A stretch of DNA of 8,553 nucleotides from Candidatus Thalassarchaeaceae archaeon (GTDB lineage Archaea; Thermoplasmatota; Poseidoniia; Poseidoniales; Thalassarchaeaceae), in contig JASLNR010000057.1 in NCBI GenBank assembly GCA_030745885.1, positions 1-8,553 of the forward strand, given 5' to 3'. The translations under genes were made by a program, and so were the position numbers. Under the pieces are notes generated by a model. It searched no databases. It was not told the DNA's origin and was given only the letters and a program-made list of their open reading frames with translations. The stretch's first letter is position 1; every line of letters starts with the position of its first letter. Below, in pieces: positions 1 to 6,559 of the stretch.

Positions 1-141
1 AGCAGCAAGGCCGTCAGGGAGTGGGTGAGTACGGACGCAGACGTCAGCGATATCGAGACTGTGGCGAACTGGTCGGAACCCACTCCGTCGAATCGCAGGC
101 ACCTGTCGCGGCCGCTTGAACTGGGACTCCCGGGGGCATGA
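1..141 (+). CDS. C-terminal end of an unidentified protein (5' truncated)
   Basis: The first reading frame is open from the window edge for 46 codons and stops at TGA 139-141, five bases before the ATG of the next gene. The visible tail is hydrophilic and mixed-charge, with a run VSTDADVSDIETVANW and an end rich in Pro, Arg and Leu (SRPLELGLPGA). It has no membrane span and no motif I recognise, so no function is proposed. A second plus frame is also open here up to about 117, but it gives an Arg/Gln-rich product unlike the acidic proteins of this window. The tight spacing to the following gene favours this frame. The coding call is moderate and the identity is unknown. Confidence 0.42.
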   Translation, partial: SSKAVREWVSTDADVSDIETVANWSEPTPSNRRHLSRPLELGLPGA

Positions 142-145
142 TGGC

Positions 146-364
146 ATGCAATCCCCTGAAACCATCGCAATAGTGCTCTCTGTGTCCGCTGTGCTGCTGC
201 TTTGGGAGTTGCTGCGCCGAATGCGCCTGAAGGGAAATACTGAGCACGAATCCGAATATTCAGGATCAGCAAGAGATCCGGATGGGCTGATGACCGCCGA
301 CGAGCAAGCACTCGAGGAGCTGGACGGCCTGCTTAGAGAACACGGCACGAATATGGATGAGTAA
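146..364 (+). CDS. Small single-span membrane protein, unknown function (72 aa)
   Basis: From ATG 146 the product is 72 residues. It has a short polar start (MQSPE), one hydrophobic segment at about residues 6-21 (IAIVLSVSAVLLLWEL), a basic stretch just after it (RRMRLK), then an acidic hydrophilic tail to the end. The positive residues after the span suggest an N-out, C-in anchor by the positive-inside rule. The frame stays open up to a TTG at 116, but ATG 146 lies five bases after the preceding stop and avoids an overlap, so it is preferred. A G-rich run at 132-136 could act as a weak ribosome-binding site. It probably belongs to the same short plus-strand unit as its neighbours. I recognise no family. 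Confidence 0.6.
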   Translation: MQSPETIAIVLSVSAVLLLWELLRRMRLKGNTEHESEYSGSARDPDGLMTADEQALEELDGLLREHGTNMDE

Positions 365-405
365 ATGGTGCCTATTGCCCCTGTTTTCAGCGAGAATGCT
401 ATACA

Positions 406-636
406 ATGACTCAGCGACGCGCAGCCGTGACACAGACGGCCGAGAGGATTCCCCGGCGACCGCCACCCGAGTTTGAAGAGTCCGATGACGGGATGATGGC
501 CGCCATAACCGGTCGAGGGTTCGTCGACGTGGCGCTCAATGACACTAACCAGTACGGTCCTCATGCGATGGTGATGCTGCTCGGCGTATTCGCAACTCTG
601 ACAGGACTCTTCCTGCTGCTCCTAATGGCACTCTAG
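406..636 (+). CDS. Small C-terminally anchored membrane protein, unknown function (76 aa)
   Basis: The 76-residue product has a basic, proline-rich N-terminus (residues 1-22), an acidic patch EFEESDDG at 22-29, and one strongly hydrophobic segment at about 54-76 that runs to the last residue. This is the layout of a tail-anchored protein with its soluble part in the cytoplasm. It begins 41 bases after the previous small membrane gene. No Shine-Dalgarno sequence is visible before ATG 406. Its TAG stop (634-636) shares the palindrome CTAG with the stop of the convergent purB gene. The architecture resembles small translocon or secretion accessory subunits such as Sec61-beta in size only. I see no sequence match to that family and propose no function. 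Confidence 0.6.
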   Translation: MTQRRAAVTQTAERIPRRPPPEFEESDDGMMAAITGRGFVDVALNDTNQYGPHAMVMLLGVFATLTGLFLLLLMAL

Positions 637-1982
637 CCAAGCATTTCGCGTGCTCTGGTTACCGCCTCATCGACGATTCGGCCGCTGTGGCCAAGGTGAT
701 TCTCCGGTAGAAACTGCTCCGCGAGCTCAGTTGAGTCAAATACCTCAGAAATCGCTCCGTCCCTCGAGCAGACCTCCTCAAGCGTATCGCCACTTGAAAG
801 CGCCTCCATTGACGCCGCCCTCAGCATCTCGTGCGCCTCGTCCCTAGGCACTCCTTTGTCGACTAGGGCTAGCATCACCCTCTCCGCCATGACGAGCCCC
901 CTTTGTGCATCTATGTTTTCACGCATCCTGTTCGCGTCTATGAATAGGTTCGACAGCACTCTATCGGTCTTGTCGAGGATGTCGTCGAGCAGAATCATAG
1001 AATGTGAAAGGGTGAACCTCTCCGCGGACGAGTTGGCGAGATCCCTCTCGTGCCACAGCAGGGCGTTCTCGTATGACGGGATAATCATGGAACGCACAAT
1101 CCTGGCCAATCCGCAAGCATTCTCAGCGGTGATGGGGTTGCGCTTGTGGGCCATTGTGGAGGATCCTACCTGCTTGTCCGCGTCGAAGGCCTCTGCTACT
1201 TCCGAGATCTCGCTTCTCTGTAGGTTCCTGACCTCTTGGAGTACCTTCTCTACGCTTGTGGCGACATTCGCCATCCACCCTACCCATTCGATGTAACGGT
1301 CCCGACCGACCACTTGCGTGGTTGCTACGGGAGTTGCAAGCCCCAACTCTCCCATAATCAGGCTCTGCAACTCGAATGCATTTTCGCCCTGTGCAGCGCC
1401 GGTTCCGACAGCCCCTAGGAACTTCCCCGTGGTGGCACGCGGAGTAAGTTCACCGAGCCTCTCTAGGTGCCTTGCGAACTCATCGACCCAAACCGCCACC
1501 TTCAGGCCAAACGTGATTGGAACTGCGGCCTGCCCATGCGTCCTGCCGAGCATTACAGTGTCTCTGTCCCGCTCCGCCATCTCGCACATGGTGCGGATGA
1601 CCTTCTCGAGAGACTCCTGCTGCAATGCGATACTGTCCTTGATTTGGATAGCTACGGCTGAATCCACTATGTCATTGCTAGTTGCTCCTAGGTGAATGCA
1701 CCACCCAGCTTCGCCCGCCGTCTCTGCCATAGCCTTGGTCAGTGCCATGATGTCATGCTTCGTCTCAGCCTCAATTTCGTCGACCCTGTCTGCCGTGACG
1801 ATTCCGGGGTCGGCGATGTCTGCTATGGCATCGTAGTCTTCGACACTCACTCGTCCGAGCTGGCAGTGGGCCCATACCAAGGCCCGCTCGACCTCCAGTT
1901 GTCGGGCGTGACGGCCCTCTCTGGACCAGATGTGCTTGGCCTCTTCACGACCGTATCGATAGTCCAATGGCGATACTGACAC
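633..1982 (-). CDS. purB: Adenylosuccinate lyase
   Basis: This cytosolic enzyme of the fumarase/aspartase superfamily acts twice in purine synthesis: it splits SAICAR to AICAR and adenylosuccinate to AMP, releasing fumarate each time. The 449 residues are close to the usual length. Signature motifs appear in order: KHD at 75-77 (substrate-binding His), TSND at 101-104, GRTHGQ at 146-151 with the expected catalytic His149, and the flexible signature loop GSSTMAHKRNP at 273-283 carrying the catalytic serine. The residue after Met in that loop is Ala where most homologues I know have Pro. The start is GTG 1980-1982. An in-frame stop about 30 bases upstream with no ATG between leaves no better choice. 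It follows dph6 by 42 bases on the same strand, so the two are probably co-transcribed. Confidence 0.97.
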   Translation of the reverse strand: MSVSPLDYRYGREEAKHIWSREGRHARQLEVERALVWAHCQLGRVSVEDYDAIADIADPGIVTADRVDEIEAETKHDIMALTKAMAETAGEAGWCIHLGATSNDIVDSAVAIQIKDSIALQQESLEKVIRTMCEMAERDRDTVMLGRTHGQAAVPITFGLKVAVWVDEFARHLERLGELTPRATTGKFLGAVGTGAAQGENAFELQSLIMGELGLATPVATTQVVGRDRYIEWVGWMANVATSVEKVLQEVRNLQRSEISEVAEAFDADKQVGSSTMAHKRNPITAENACGLARIVRSMIIPSYENALLWHERDLANSSAERFTLSHSMILLDDILDKTDRVLSNLFIDANRMRENIDAQRGLVMAERVMLALVDKGVPRDEAHEMLRAASMEALSSGDTLEEVCSRDGAISEVFDSTELAEQFLPENHLGHSGRIVDEAVTRAREMLG

Positions 1983-2024
1983 GGCCTTCCCCGTGAGCAG
2001 CCGACCCTAGACCCCTGTTTGAGG

Positions 2025-2780
2025 CTAGCGCAAGGGTCCTAAGCAGGCGAATTCCACATTCCAAACCCCTCTGGAGCCATGCCACAGGCTCTCAGCATCG
2101 CATTCTATAGGTGCACTCATGTGCGGCGCAAAGAGTACTACAGTCTCGAATTCGCCTCCTTCACCGTCTAGGTTGAACCTGTGTTTACTCGCCAGCGATT
2201 CAAGAGCATCCAACGACTCGTGGTCTATGCGCCTTCCTAGCCATTCCTCGCCCAATCCTTCGGATGACACCGATGCGATGCGAGCATCGAACCCGTGTTC
2301 TACTAGGGCTCGCATGTGTCCATCAGGAGGATGGTGCCACAGTGGGCTGTATGAGATAATGCCGATTCGCTCGCACATCCTATCTATCCTAGTCCTCTGG
2401 TAGTCTGATCGAAGGGCGCCCACAACCAGCGCATCCACCTCGGGACAGTCCACCAGGATCTCGAGTTCGTCAGGCTCGTCCCAATGTTCCGGCCAAGATT
2501 TGAGGAATGCAGTGCGCACGTCACTTTGTCCCAGTAGCGCCTCCTCGAGCTCCAGTACTTCCGACTCCTCCTCTCCCTCGCTCAGCACTGGTAGCCATGG
2601 CACGCCCATTGAAGCGGCTTGGAGGCCTGCTAGGGCAGTGCCATTCAGTTGGTACATCATGGAATCGTCCCCGAGCACTCGGACTGTCACTAGACATTCG
2701 ATCTGCCACCCCCTCATGGTAGCCCACCAAGCGGCGTACGTTGAGTCCTTGCCAGCAGATGCTAGGACGGCTACCCGCAT
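2025..2780 (-). CDS. dph6: Diphthine-ammonia ligase (Dph6-type PP-loop ATPase)
   Basis: Dph6 uses ATP and ammonia to amidate diphthine on elongation factor 2, the last step of diphthamide synthesis in the cytoplasm. The 251-residue product starts MRVAVLASAGKDS, which places the PP-loop SAGKDS at residues 8-13, as is typical of the ATP_bind_4 (DUF71) family. Further family motifs are GALRSDYQRTRI at 121-132, PLW at 146-148 and GEGGEFET at 206-213. The frame continues to a TTG at 2840, but ATG 2780 puts the first beta strand and PP-loop where homologues have them, so it is chosen. A stretch at about 84-108, between the early Rossmann-like part and the GALRSD motif, looks longer than I expect. 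The gene lies upstream of purB on the same strand and diverges from psmA. The family call is strong. The exact substrate is inferred from the family. Confidence 0.9.
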   Translation of the reverse strand: MRVAVLASAGKDSTYAAWWATMRGWQIECLVTVRVLGDDSMMYQLNGTALAGLQAASMGVPWLPVLSEGEEESEVLELEEALLGQSDVRTAFLKSWPEHWDEPDELEILVDCPEVDALVVGALRSDYQRTRIDRMCERIGIISYSPLWHHPPDGHMRALVEHGFDARIASVSSEGLGEEWLGRRIDHESLDALESLASKHRFNLDGEGGEFETVVLFAPHMSAPIECDAESLWHGSRGVWNVEFACLGPLR

Positions 2781-2842
2781 ACTCCTGCGTATGGTCTCAC
2801 CATCAAGAATGCCGCGATGCGCAAGACTCCCAACGACCAAGA

Positions 2843-2850
2843 TTCATAAG
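2843..2850 (+). promoter_or_regulatory. Possible TATA box for the psmA-led superoperon
   Basis: The octamer TTCATAAG is the most TATA-like element in the 98-base divergent gap and is preceded by a purine-rich AAGA that could serve as a BRE. Its centre is about 32 bases before the psmA ATG, which predicts a nearly leaderless transcript. That fits the absence of a Shine-Dalgarno sequence before psmA. I could not pick out an equivalent element for the divergent dph6 gene. The match is weak and rests on spacing. Confidence 0.3.
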
Positions 2851-2878
2851 ACTCCGTCATGGCTTGGTGTCGTTGACC

Positions 2879-3589
2879 ATGCAGCCAAGCGGACGCGGAT
2901 ACGACCACGGTGTCTCCACCTTCTCTCCCGACGGCAGGCTGTATCAGGTAGAATACGCCCGTGAATCAGTCAAGAGGGGAACCACCACAGTGGGTCTGAA
3001 GTTCCGTGACGGCGTCATCCTAATCGTGGACAAGAGAATATCCAGCAAGCTGGTCATCGCTGACTCAATTGAGAAGATGTACCAGATCGACGATCACATC
3101 GGCATCACAACTTCAGGACTTGTCGCCGACGCTAGGCAACTTGTGGATCGTGCCCGAGTCCAGTGTCAGATAAACAGGATGACCTACGGGGACTCGATAT
3201 CGGTGACCTCTCTGGTGAAGAAGATGTGCGACCACAAGCAGTCATTCACCCAGTACGGTGGCGCTCGCCCGTTTGGCACAGCTCTCCTGATAGCCGGAAT
3301 CGATGACGAAGGGATTCACCTGTACGAAACCGACCCTTCCGGGGCGTACCAGTCGTACCAGGCAGGGGCCATTGGAAGAGGCCGTTCTGCGGTGATTGAC
3401 TACTTCGAGGGCAGTTGGAAGCAAAACATGACGCTGAATGCAGCCATCAAACTTGGTCTAGAGGCGTTGAGAGATTCGTTGGAGGACGATCTAAACACCG
3501 ACACTGTCGAGATTGCTGTGGTGACCTCGGACGGCTATCACAAACTGGATCAGGAATCCACCACTAAGCACCTCGACAAGATGTCTTGA
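2879..3589 (+). CDS. psmA: Proteasome subunit alpha
   Basis: This is the structural alpha subunit of the 20S proteasome. Heptameric alpha rings cap the catalytic beta rings, gate substrate entry and dock ATPases such as PAN or Cdc48. The 236-residue product carries the alpha-type signature at 11-27 (FSPDGRLYQVEYA), GLVADAR at 80-86, TQYGGARPFG at 124-133 and the ATPase-docking lysine K66. Gate-forming Y8, D9, P17 and Y26 are all present. Numbered from ATG 2879, these positions coincide with Thermoplasma acidophilum as I recall it, which supports this start over the longer open frame reaching back to 2741. Position 10 is His where YDR is usual, and the following GVS resembles eukaryotic alpha5 more than AIT. 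It is the first gene of the plus-strand run. No beta subunit is present in the window. Confidence 0.98.
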   Translation: MQPSGRGYDHGVSTFSPDGRLYQVEYARESVKRGTTTVGLKFRDGVILIVDKRISSKLVIADSIEKMYQIDDHIGITTSGLVADARQLVDRARVQCQINRMTYGDSISVTSLVKKMCDHKQSFTQYGGARPFGTALLIAGIDDEGIHLYETDPSGAYQSYQAGAIGRGRSAVIDYFEGSWKQNMTLNAAIKLGLEALRDSLEDDLNTDTVEIAVVTSDGYHKLDQESTTKHLDKMS

Positions 3590-3609
3590 TGCCATCCCTC
3601 TAAGGGGCA
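3590..3609 (+). other. Possible weak hairpin between psmA and SBDS
   Basis: TGCC (3590-3593) can pair with GGCA (3606-3609), and CC (3596-3597) with GG (3604-3605), leaving a two-base bulge and a six-base loop. It starts just after the psmA stop. There is no T-tract after it, so it does not look like a terminator. It could be chance. Confidence 0.18.
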
Positions 3610-3626
3610 CTACCCTATCCCCGGCC

Positions 3627-4316
3627 ATGGTAAGCCTCGACGACGCGGTTCTAGCCCGGCTTGAGAGGGGTGGCTCGAGGTACGAGATTCTGGTGGACCC
3701 GGTTCTGGTAGATACTTGGAAGGAGGATCCCGATTCAGTACCTCTTAGCGATCTGCTGGCAGTGGATGAGGTGTGGTCGGATGCCAGAACCGGTGACCGT
3801 CCGACCTCTGACGCCCTTGAGGGGGCATTCGGAAGCACCGATCTTGCGACATGCGTTGACAAGATACTAAGGGACGGCTCCATTCAACTCACTACCGCCC
3901 AGAGGAAGCAGATCGTAGACGACAGGCTGAAGCAAATAGTGAGCGAGATCGCGATGACTGCAACCGATCCCAAGACCAAACTGCCACATCCACAGACACG
4001 AATAGAGAATGCTCTGAAGGAAGCTAGATTCAAGCCCGACCCATTCCTTTCAGTGGAACGTCAGGTGCAAGACGCGGTTAACATCCTCAAACCTGTCATC
4101 CCACTACAGTTCATCACTGTCAGGCTGGCATTCAAAGTTCCAGGCAAGGACTACGGCGGAGTAAGCAACCTGCTACGTGACTCGATGCAGCGCGAGCAGT
4201 GGCTGGAAGATGGCTCGTGGGCTTGCGTAGTCGAGGTCCCTGGAGGCATGAAGAACGAAATAATCAGCCGGGTTGCCAATCGCTCGTCAGGGGTAGAGGT
4301 CAAGGAATTAGACTGA
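3627..4316 (+). CDS. sbds: Ribosome maturation protein SBDS/Sdo1
   Basis: This is the archaeal orthologue of the Shwachman-Bodian-Diamond protein. In eukaryotes it works with an EF-2-like GTPase to remove the anti-association factor (eIF6) from the large ribosomal subunit, and the same role is assumed in archaea. The 229 residues show the usual three parts: an N-terminal FYSH domain (about 1-88, opening MVSLDDAVLARLERGGSRYE), a central helical domain (about 89-160) with the family motif DPKTKLPHPQTRIENAL at 114-130, and a C-terminal ferredoxin-like domain (about 161-229) containing DGSWAC at 195-200. Length and all domains are normal. It lies 37 bases after psmA in the same direction. No Shine-Dalgarno sequence is visible before ATG 3627. 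Its position between psmA and rrp4 is the standard superoperon position. Confidence 0.97.
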   Translation: MVSLDDAVLARLERGGSRYEILVDPVLVDTWKEDPDSVPLSDLLAVDEVWSDARTGDRPTSDALEGAFGSTDLATCVDKILRDGSIQLTTAQRKQIVDDRLKQIVSEIAMTATDPKTKLPHPQTRIENALKEARFKPDPFLSVERQVQDAVNILKPVIPLQFITVRLAFKVPGKDYGGVSNLLRDSMQREQWLEDGSWACVVEVPGGMKNEIISRVANRSSGVEVKELD

Positions 4317-4319
4317 AGC

Positions 4320-4334
4320 GGCACCGTAGGTGCC
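4320..4334 (+). other. Perfect inverted repeat upstream of rrp4
   Basis: GGCACC-GTA-GGTGCC is a perfect six-base stem with a three-base loop, lying in the 30-base gap between the SBDS stop and the first possible rrp4 ATG. It ends 12 bases before that ATG. No T-tract follows, so it is not an obvious terminator. It could be an RNA hairpin that influences rrp4 translation or transcript processing, a palindromic protein site, or chance. Confidence 0.35.
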
Positions 4335-4346
4335 TGCATCACGGTT

Positions 4347-5051
4347 ATGAAGGATGGGCGGGTCGCGCGGCCAGATAACATGAGTGTTAGCAACGACGCG
4401 GACGGACCGCGAGACAACGGACGAGCCTCCCTGCTCGTCGCTCCGGGGGATGACCTCGGAGTATCGGAGGGCCACGAAGCCGGACATGGAGTCCTGATGA
4501 TGGACGGAAGGCTACGTGCGACGAAGCATGGAAGAGTGAACGAGAAGGGCGGCGAGGTGGCGATAGAGCCGTTTCGAACCGCCTACATCCCACGACCGAG
4601 CGACATGGTCATCGGATACGTGGAGGGATGCACCAACAACATATGGTTCATAGATATCGGAGCTCCATTCAACGCGATTCTGCCGATGAGCCTCGGACCG
4701 GGTAAAGCCGCGTTCGGAGGCACTAGGAGCATCCTCGATATCGGTGAGGCAGTGCTATGCAGGGTACAGGAGGTCGAAGAGACCCATTCCAGCGTAGTTA
4801 CGATGAAGGGTCTCGGCCTTCGTAAGATTCGCTCTGGTAACATCGAGCAGGTGGATCCGCACCTGCTAGGACGACTCATAGGCAAGGGAGGAAAGGCCCT
4901 GAGCCAACTCAAGGAGGACACAGGCTGCAGAATCATAGTGGCTGACAACGGTAGGGTCTGGGTCGATGGAGAGTTCGACAGTATAATCACCGTTCGTGAC
5001 CGGCTCCAAGCCATGTCAGATGATGCCAAATCAACAGGAGTTGATGCTTGA
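4347..5051 (+). CDS. rrp4: Exosome complex RNA-binding subunit Rrp4
   Basis: Rrp4 forms part of the RNA-binding cap on the archaeal exosome and steers RNA 3' ends into the Rrp41-Rrp42 hexameric ring. The 234-residue product has an N-terminal domain beginning near SLLVAPGDDLG (28-38), an S1 domain (about 82-155, with MVIGYVEG and WFIDIGAPFNAILP) and a C-terminal KH domain (about 160-222) with the GxxG loop IGKGG at 178-182 followed by NGRVWVDG at 201-208. ATG 4380 is an alternative start giving 223 residues. Neither start has a visible Shine-Dalgarno sequence, and the first 25 residues are not conserved in the family I know. The stop overlaps the rrp41 start by one base (TGATG). The identity is very secure and the start is uncertain. 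Confidence 0.97.
   Translation: MKDGRVARPDNMSVSNDADGPRDNGRASLLVAPGDDLGVSEGHEAGHGVLMMDGRLRATKHGRVNEKGGEVAIEPFRTAYIPRPSDMVIGYVEGCTNNIWFIDIGAPFNAILPMSLGPGKAAFGGTRSILDIGEAVLCRVQEVEETHSSVVTMKGLGLRKIRSGNIEQVDPHLLGRLIGKGGKALSQLKEDTGCRIIVADNGRVWVDGEFDSIITVRDRLQAMSDDAKSTGVDA
5035..5040 (+). promoter_or_regulatory. Ribosome-binding site for rrp41
   Basis: CAGGAG lies inside the end of rrp4, 10 bases before ATG 5051, at a workable though slightly long distance. Together with the TGATG overlap it favours ATG 5051 over the TTG one codon upstream and suggests coupled translation of rrp4 and rrp41. Confidence 0.5.
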
Positions 5052-5767
5052 TGGGCGGCTATGGTGACGTTCAGATGATCGACGAGAACGGCCTCCGGGT
5101 GGACGGTCGTGGGCCCGCCGACCTTAGGCCAGTATCTATTGAGACCGGCGTGATTCCGGTTGCAGATGGATCGGCTCGTGTGACTTGGGGCTCTAACCAC
5201 GCTGTAGCAGCGGTCTATGGCCCTATGGAGGCTCATCCTAGGAAGATTCAGCGTCAGGACCGAGCGGTTCTCGACGTGCGCTACAACATGGCACCATTCT
5301 CCACCACCGACCGAATGAGGCCCGGCTTCAACCGACGCAGCCGAGAGATTAGCAAGGTCACAGCAGATGCACTAGAGAGCGTCGTACTCCTCGAAATGTA
5401 CCCTCGGTCGAAGATTCGGATTGAGATAGAGATCCTAACCGCAGAAGCCGGTACTAGGTGTGTCGGCTTAACTGCAGCATCTGTCGCTCTCGCACATGCA
5501 GGGATTCCCATGACTGACATGGTTGTCTCCGTCGCTTCTGGTAAGATCAACGATGTCGTTGTTTGCGACCTGAACAAGGAGGAGGATAACTACGGCGAGG
5601 CGGATTTGCCCATGGGCATACTACCAAACACCGGAGAACTCGTGTTCCTGCAGATGGATGGCGATCTCTCGCCAGCTGAATTCCAAGAGGCCTGGGATTA
5701 CAATATGGAAGCAGCGTTGGTGGTACATCAGATAATGGTCGACGCGCTAAAAGGAGGTGATGCGTGA
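5051..5767 (+). CDS. rrp41: Exosome complex catalytic subunit Rrp41
   Basis: Rrp41 is the active RNase PH-type subunit of the archaeal exosome. It degrades RNA 3' to 5' using phosphate and can add A-rich tails in reverse. The 238-residue product has the opening GLRVDGRGPADLRP (14-27), paired arginines RR at 95-96, the phosphate-loop segment AGTR at 133-136 followed by TAASVALAHAGIPM, and EEDNYGEADLP at 177-187. D179 and D185 keep the six-residue spacing of the catalytic/metal aspartates (D182/D188 in Sulfolobus). The active site therefore appears intact. ATG 5051 overlaps the rrp4 stop by one base, and its own TGA overlaps the rrp42 ATG by one base, so all three exosome genes are likely translationally coupled and made in similar amounts. 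Confidence 0.98.
   Translation: MGGYGDVQMIDENGLRVDGRGPADLRPVSIETGVIPVADGSARVTWGSNHAVAAVYGPMEAHPRKIQRQDRAVLDVRYNMAPFSTTDRMRPGFNRRSREISKVTADALESVVLLEMYPRSKIRIEIEILTAEAGTRCVGLTAASVALAHAGIPMTDMVVSVASGKINDVVVCDLNKEEDNYGEADLPMGILPNTGELVFLQMDGDLSPAEFQEAWDYNMEAALVVHQIMVDALKGGDA
5753..5760 (+). promoter_or_regulatory. Strong Shine-Dalgarno site for rrp42
   Basis: GGAGGTGA is a full-length match to the 3' end of archaeal 16S rRNA and sits six bases before ATG 5767. It decides that start over the GTG at 5764. It is the strongest ribosome-binding site in the window, and it lies within the last codons of rrp41. Confidence 0.85.
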
Positions 5768-6555
5768 TGGCAATCCCACTCGTTCCACAACTTTTGCGCG
5801 CTCATTTGGCCGAGTTGGCTGAGAATGATCAGAGGCACGATGGCCGTGCTCGATGGGATTCCAGAGAAACCGAACTCGAGCTCGGTGTACTTCAGAATGC
5901 CGAAGGATCGGCGAAGGTGAGGATGGGCGACACCATCGTGTACGCCGGTGTCAAGTTCCAAATTATGACCCCTTACCCCGATCGCCCAAATCAGGGTGGT
6001 TTGATGTGCAGTGCTGAGATAAGGCCAGTGGCAGGTCGTAACTGGGAACCCGGTCCACCCAGTCCCGAGTCGATAGAGCTCGGTAGGGTCGTAGATCGAG
6101 GAATCCGGGAGTCGGGATGCATAGACGTTGACGACCTCTGTATCATTCCAGGGGAAAAGGCTTGGCAAGTTATTCTGGATCTGTTCGCGATTTCTGATGA
6201 TGGTAATCTGTTCGATGCATTTGCTTTAGCTGGAATTGCGGCATTGAAGACCGCAATGCTACCTGAGGTCAAGTTCGAGATGAGCGACGCTGACAGACCG
6301 CTGCCTGTATCTAAGACTCCCACGATGTGCTCTTACCACAAGGTCGGCGGCCGCTTCGTGTACGATGCTGATGGAAAGGAGGAACTCGGAGGCGATGAGC
6401 GCATACACATCACACTCGGCGACGATGGGCACGTTCATTCACTCCAGAAGGGACTAAAGGGCATATTCACGGCGGACGAGTTCGCCGAAATCATGGAGCA
6501 TGCGCAGGGTAGATGCGAAGAACTGCGGCAGATGATATTGAGAGCAGAGGGTTGA
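5767..6555 (+). CDS. rrp42: Exosome complex subunit Rrp42 (non-catalytic)
   Basis: Rrp42 is the RNase PH-fold partner that alternates with Rrp41 in the hexameric ring. It lacks the catalytic residues itself but helps bind RNA and shapes the active site. The 262-residue product has the typical N-terminal DQRHDGRARWDSRE (21-34), a central GEKAWQVILDLFAISDDG region (129-146) and the family stretch DGNLFDAFALAGIAALKTA (145-163). The EEDNYGEAD catalytic segment of Rrp41 has no equivalent here, as expected. Length is normal. Start and ribosome-binding site are unambiguous. It ends four bases before the rpl37ae ATG. Paralogy with the neighbouring Rrp41 is visible in the shared DGR start. Confidence 0.97.
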   Translation: MAIPLVPQLLRAHLAELAENDQRHDGRARWDSRETELELGVLQNAEGSAKVRMGDTIVYAGVKFQIMTPYPDRPNQGGLMCSAEIRPVAGRNWEPGPPSPESIELGRVVDRGIRESGCIDVDDLCIIPGEKAWQVILDLFAISDDGNLFDAFALAGIAALKTAMLPEVKFEMSDADRPLPVSKTPTMCSYHKVGGRFVYDADGKEELGGDERIHITLGDDGHVHSLQKGLKGIFTADEFAEIMEHAQGRCEELRQMILRAEG

Positions 6556-6559
6556 TTTC

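Noticed and set aside
365..405. TATA-like CTATACA just before ATG 406
   Set aside because: It directly abuts the start codon, too close for a promoter of that gene, and the gap is only 41 bases.
856..1296. Long open frame on the plus strand inside purB
   Set aside because: It is antisense to a gene with complete catalytic motifs, has a low-complexity Ser/Arg-rich product, and shows no family motif.
2781..2840. TTG start for dph6 at 2840
   Set aside because: It adds 20 residues before the PP-loop strand with no similarity to the family. ATG 2780 gives the usual MRVAVLASAGKDS start.
2741..2878. N-terminal extension of psmA by 46 codons
   Set aside because: It would run into dph6 on the other strand. 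ATG 2879 gives family numbering without gaps and conserved gate residues.
2500..2964. Plus-strand open frame spanning dph6 and the psmA start
   Set aside because: The product is Ser/Pro/Arg-rich and lies opposite Dph6 motifs, so it is a shadow frame.
4583..5236. Minus-strand open frame of about 217 codons across rrp4 and rrp41
   Set aside because: It lies opposite unmistakable exosome genes and is a composition effect of the GC-rich coding strand.
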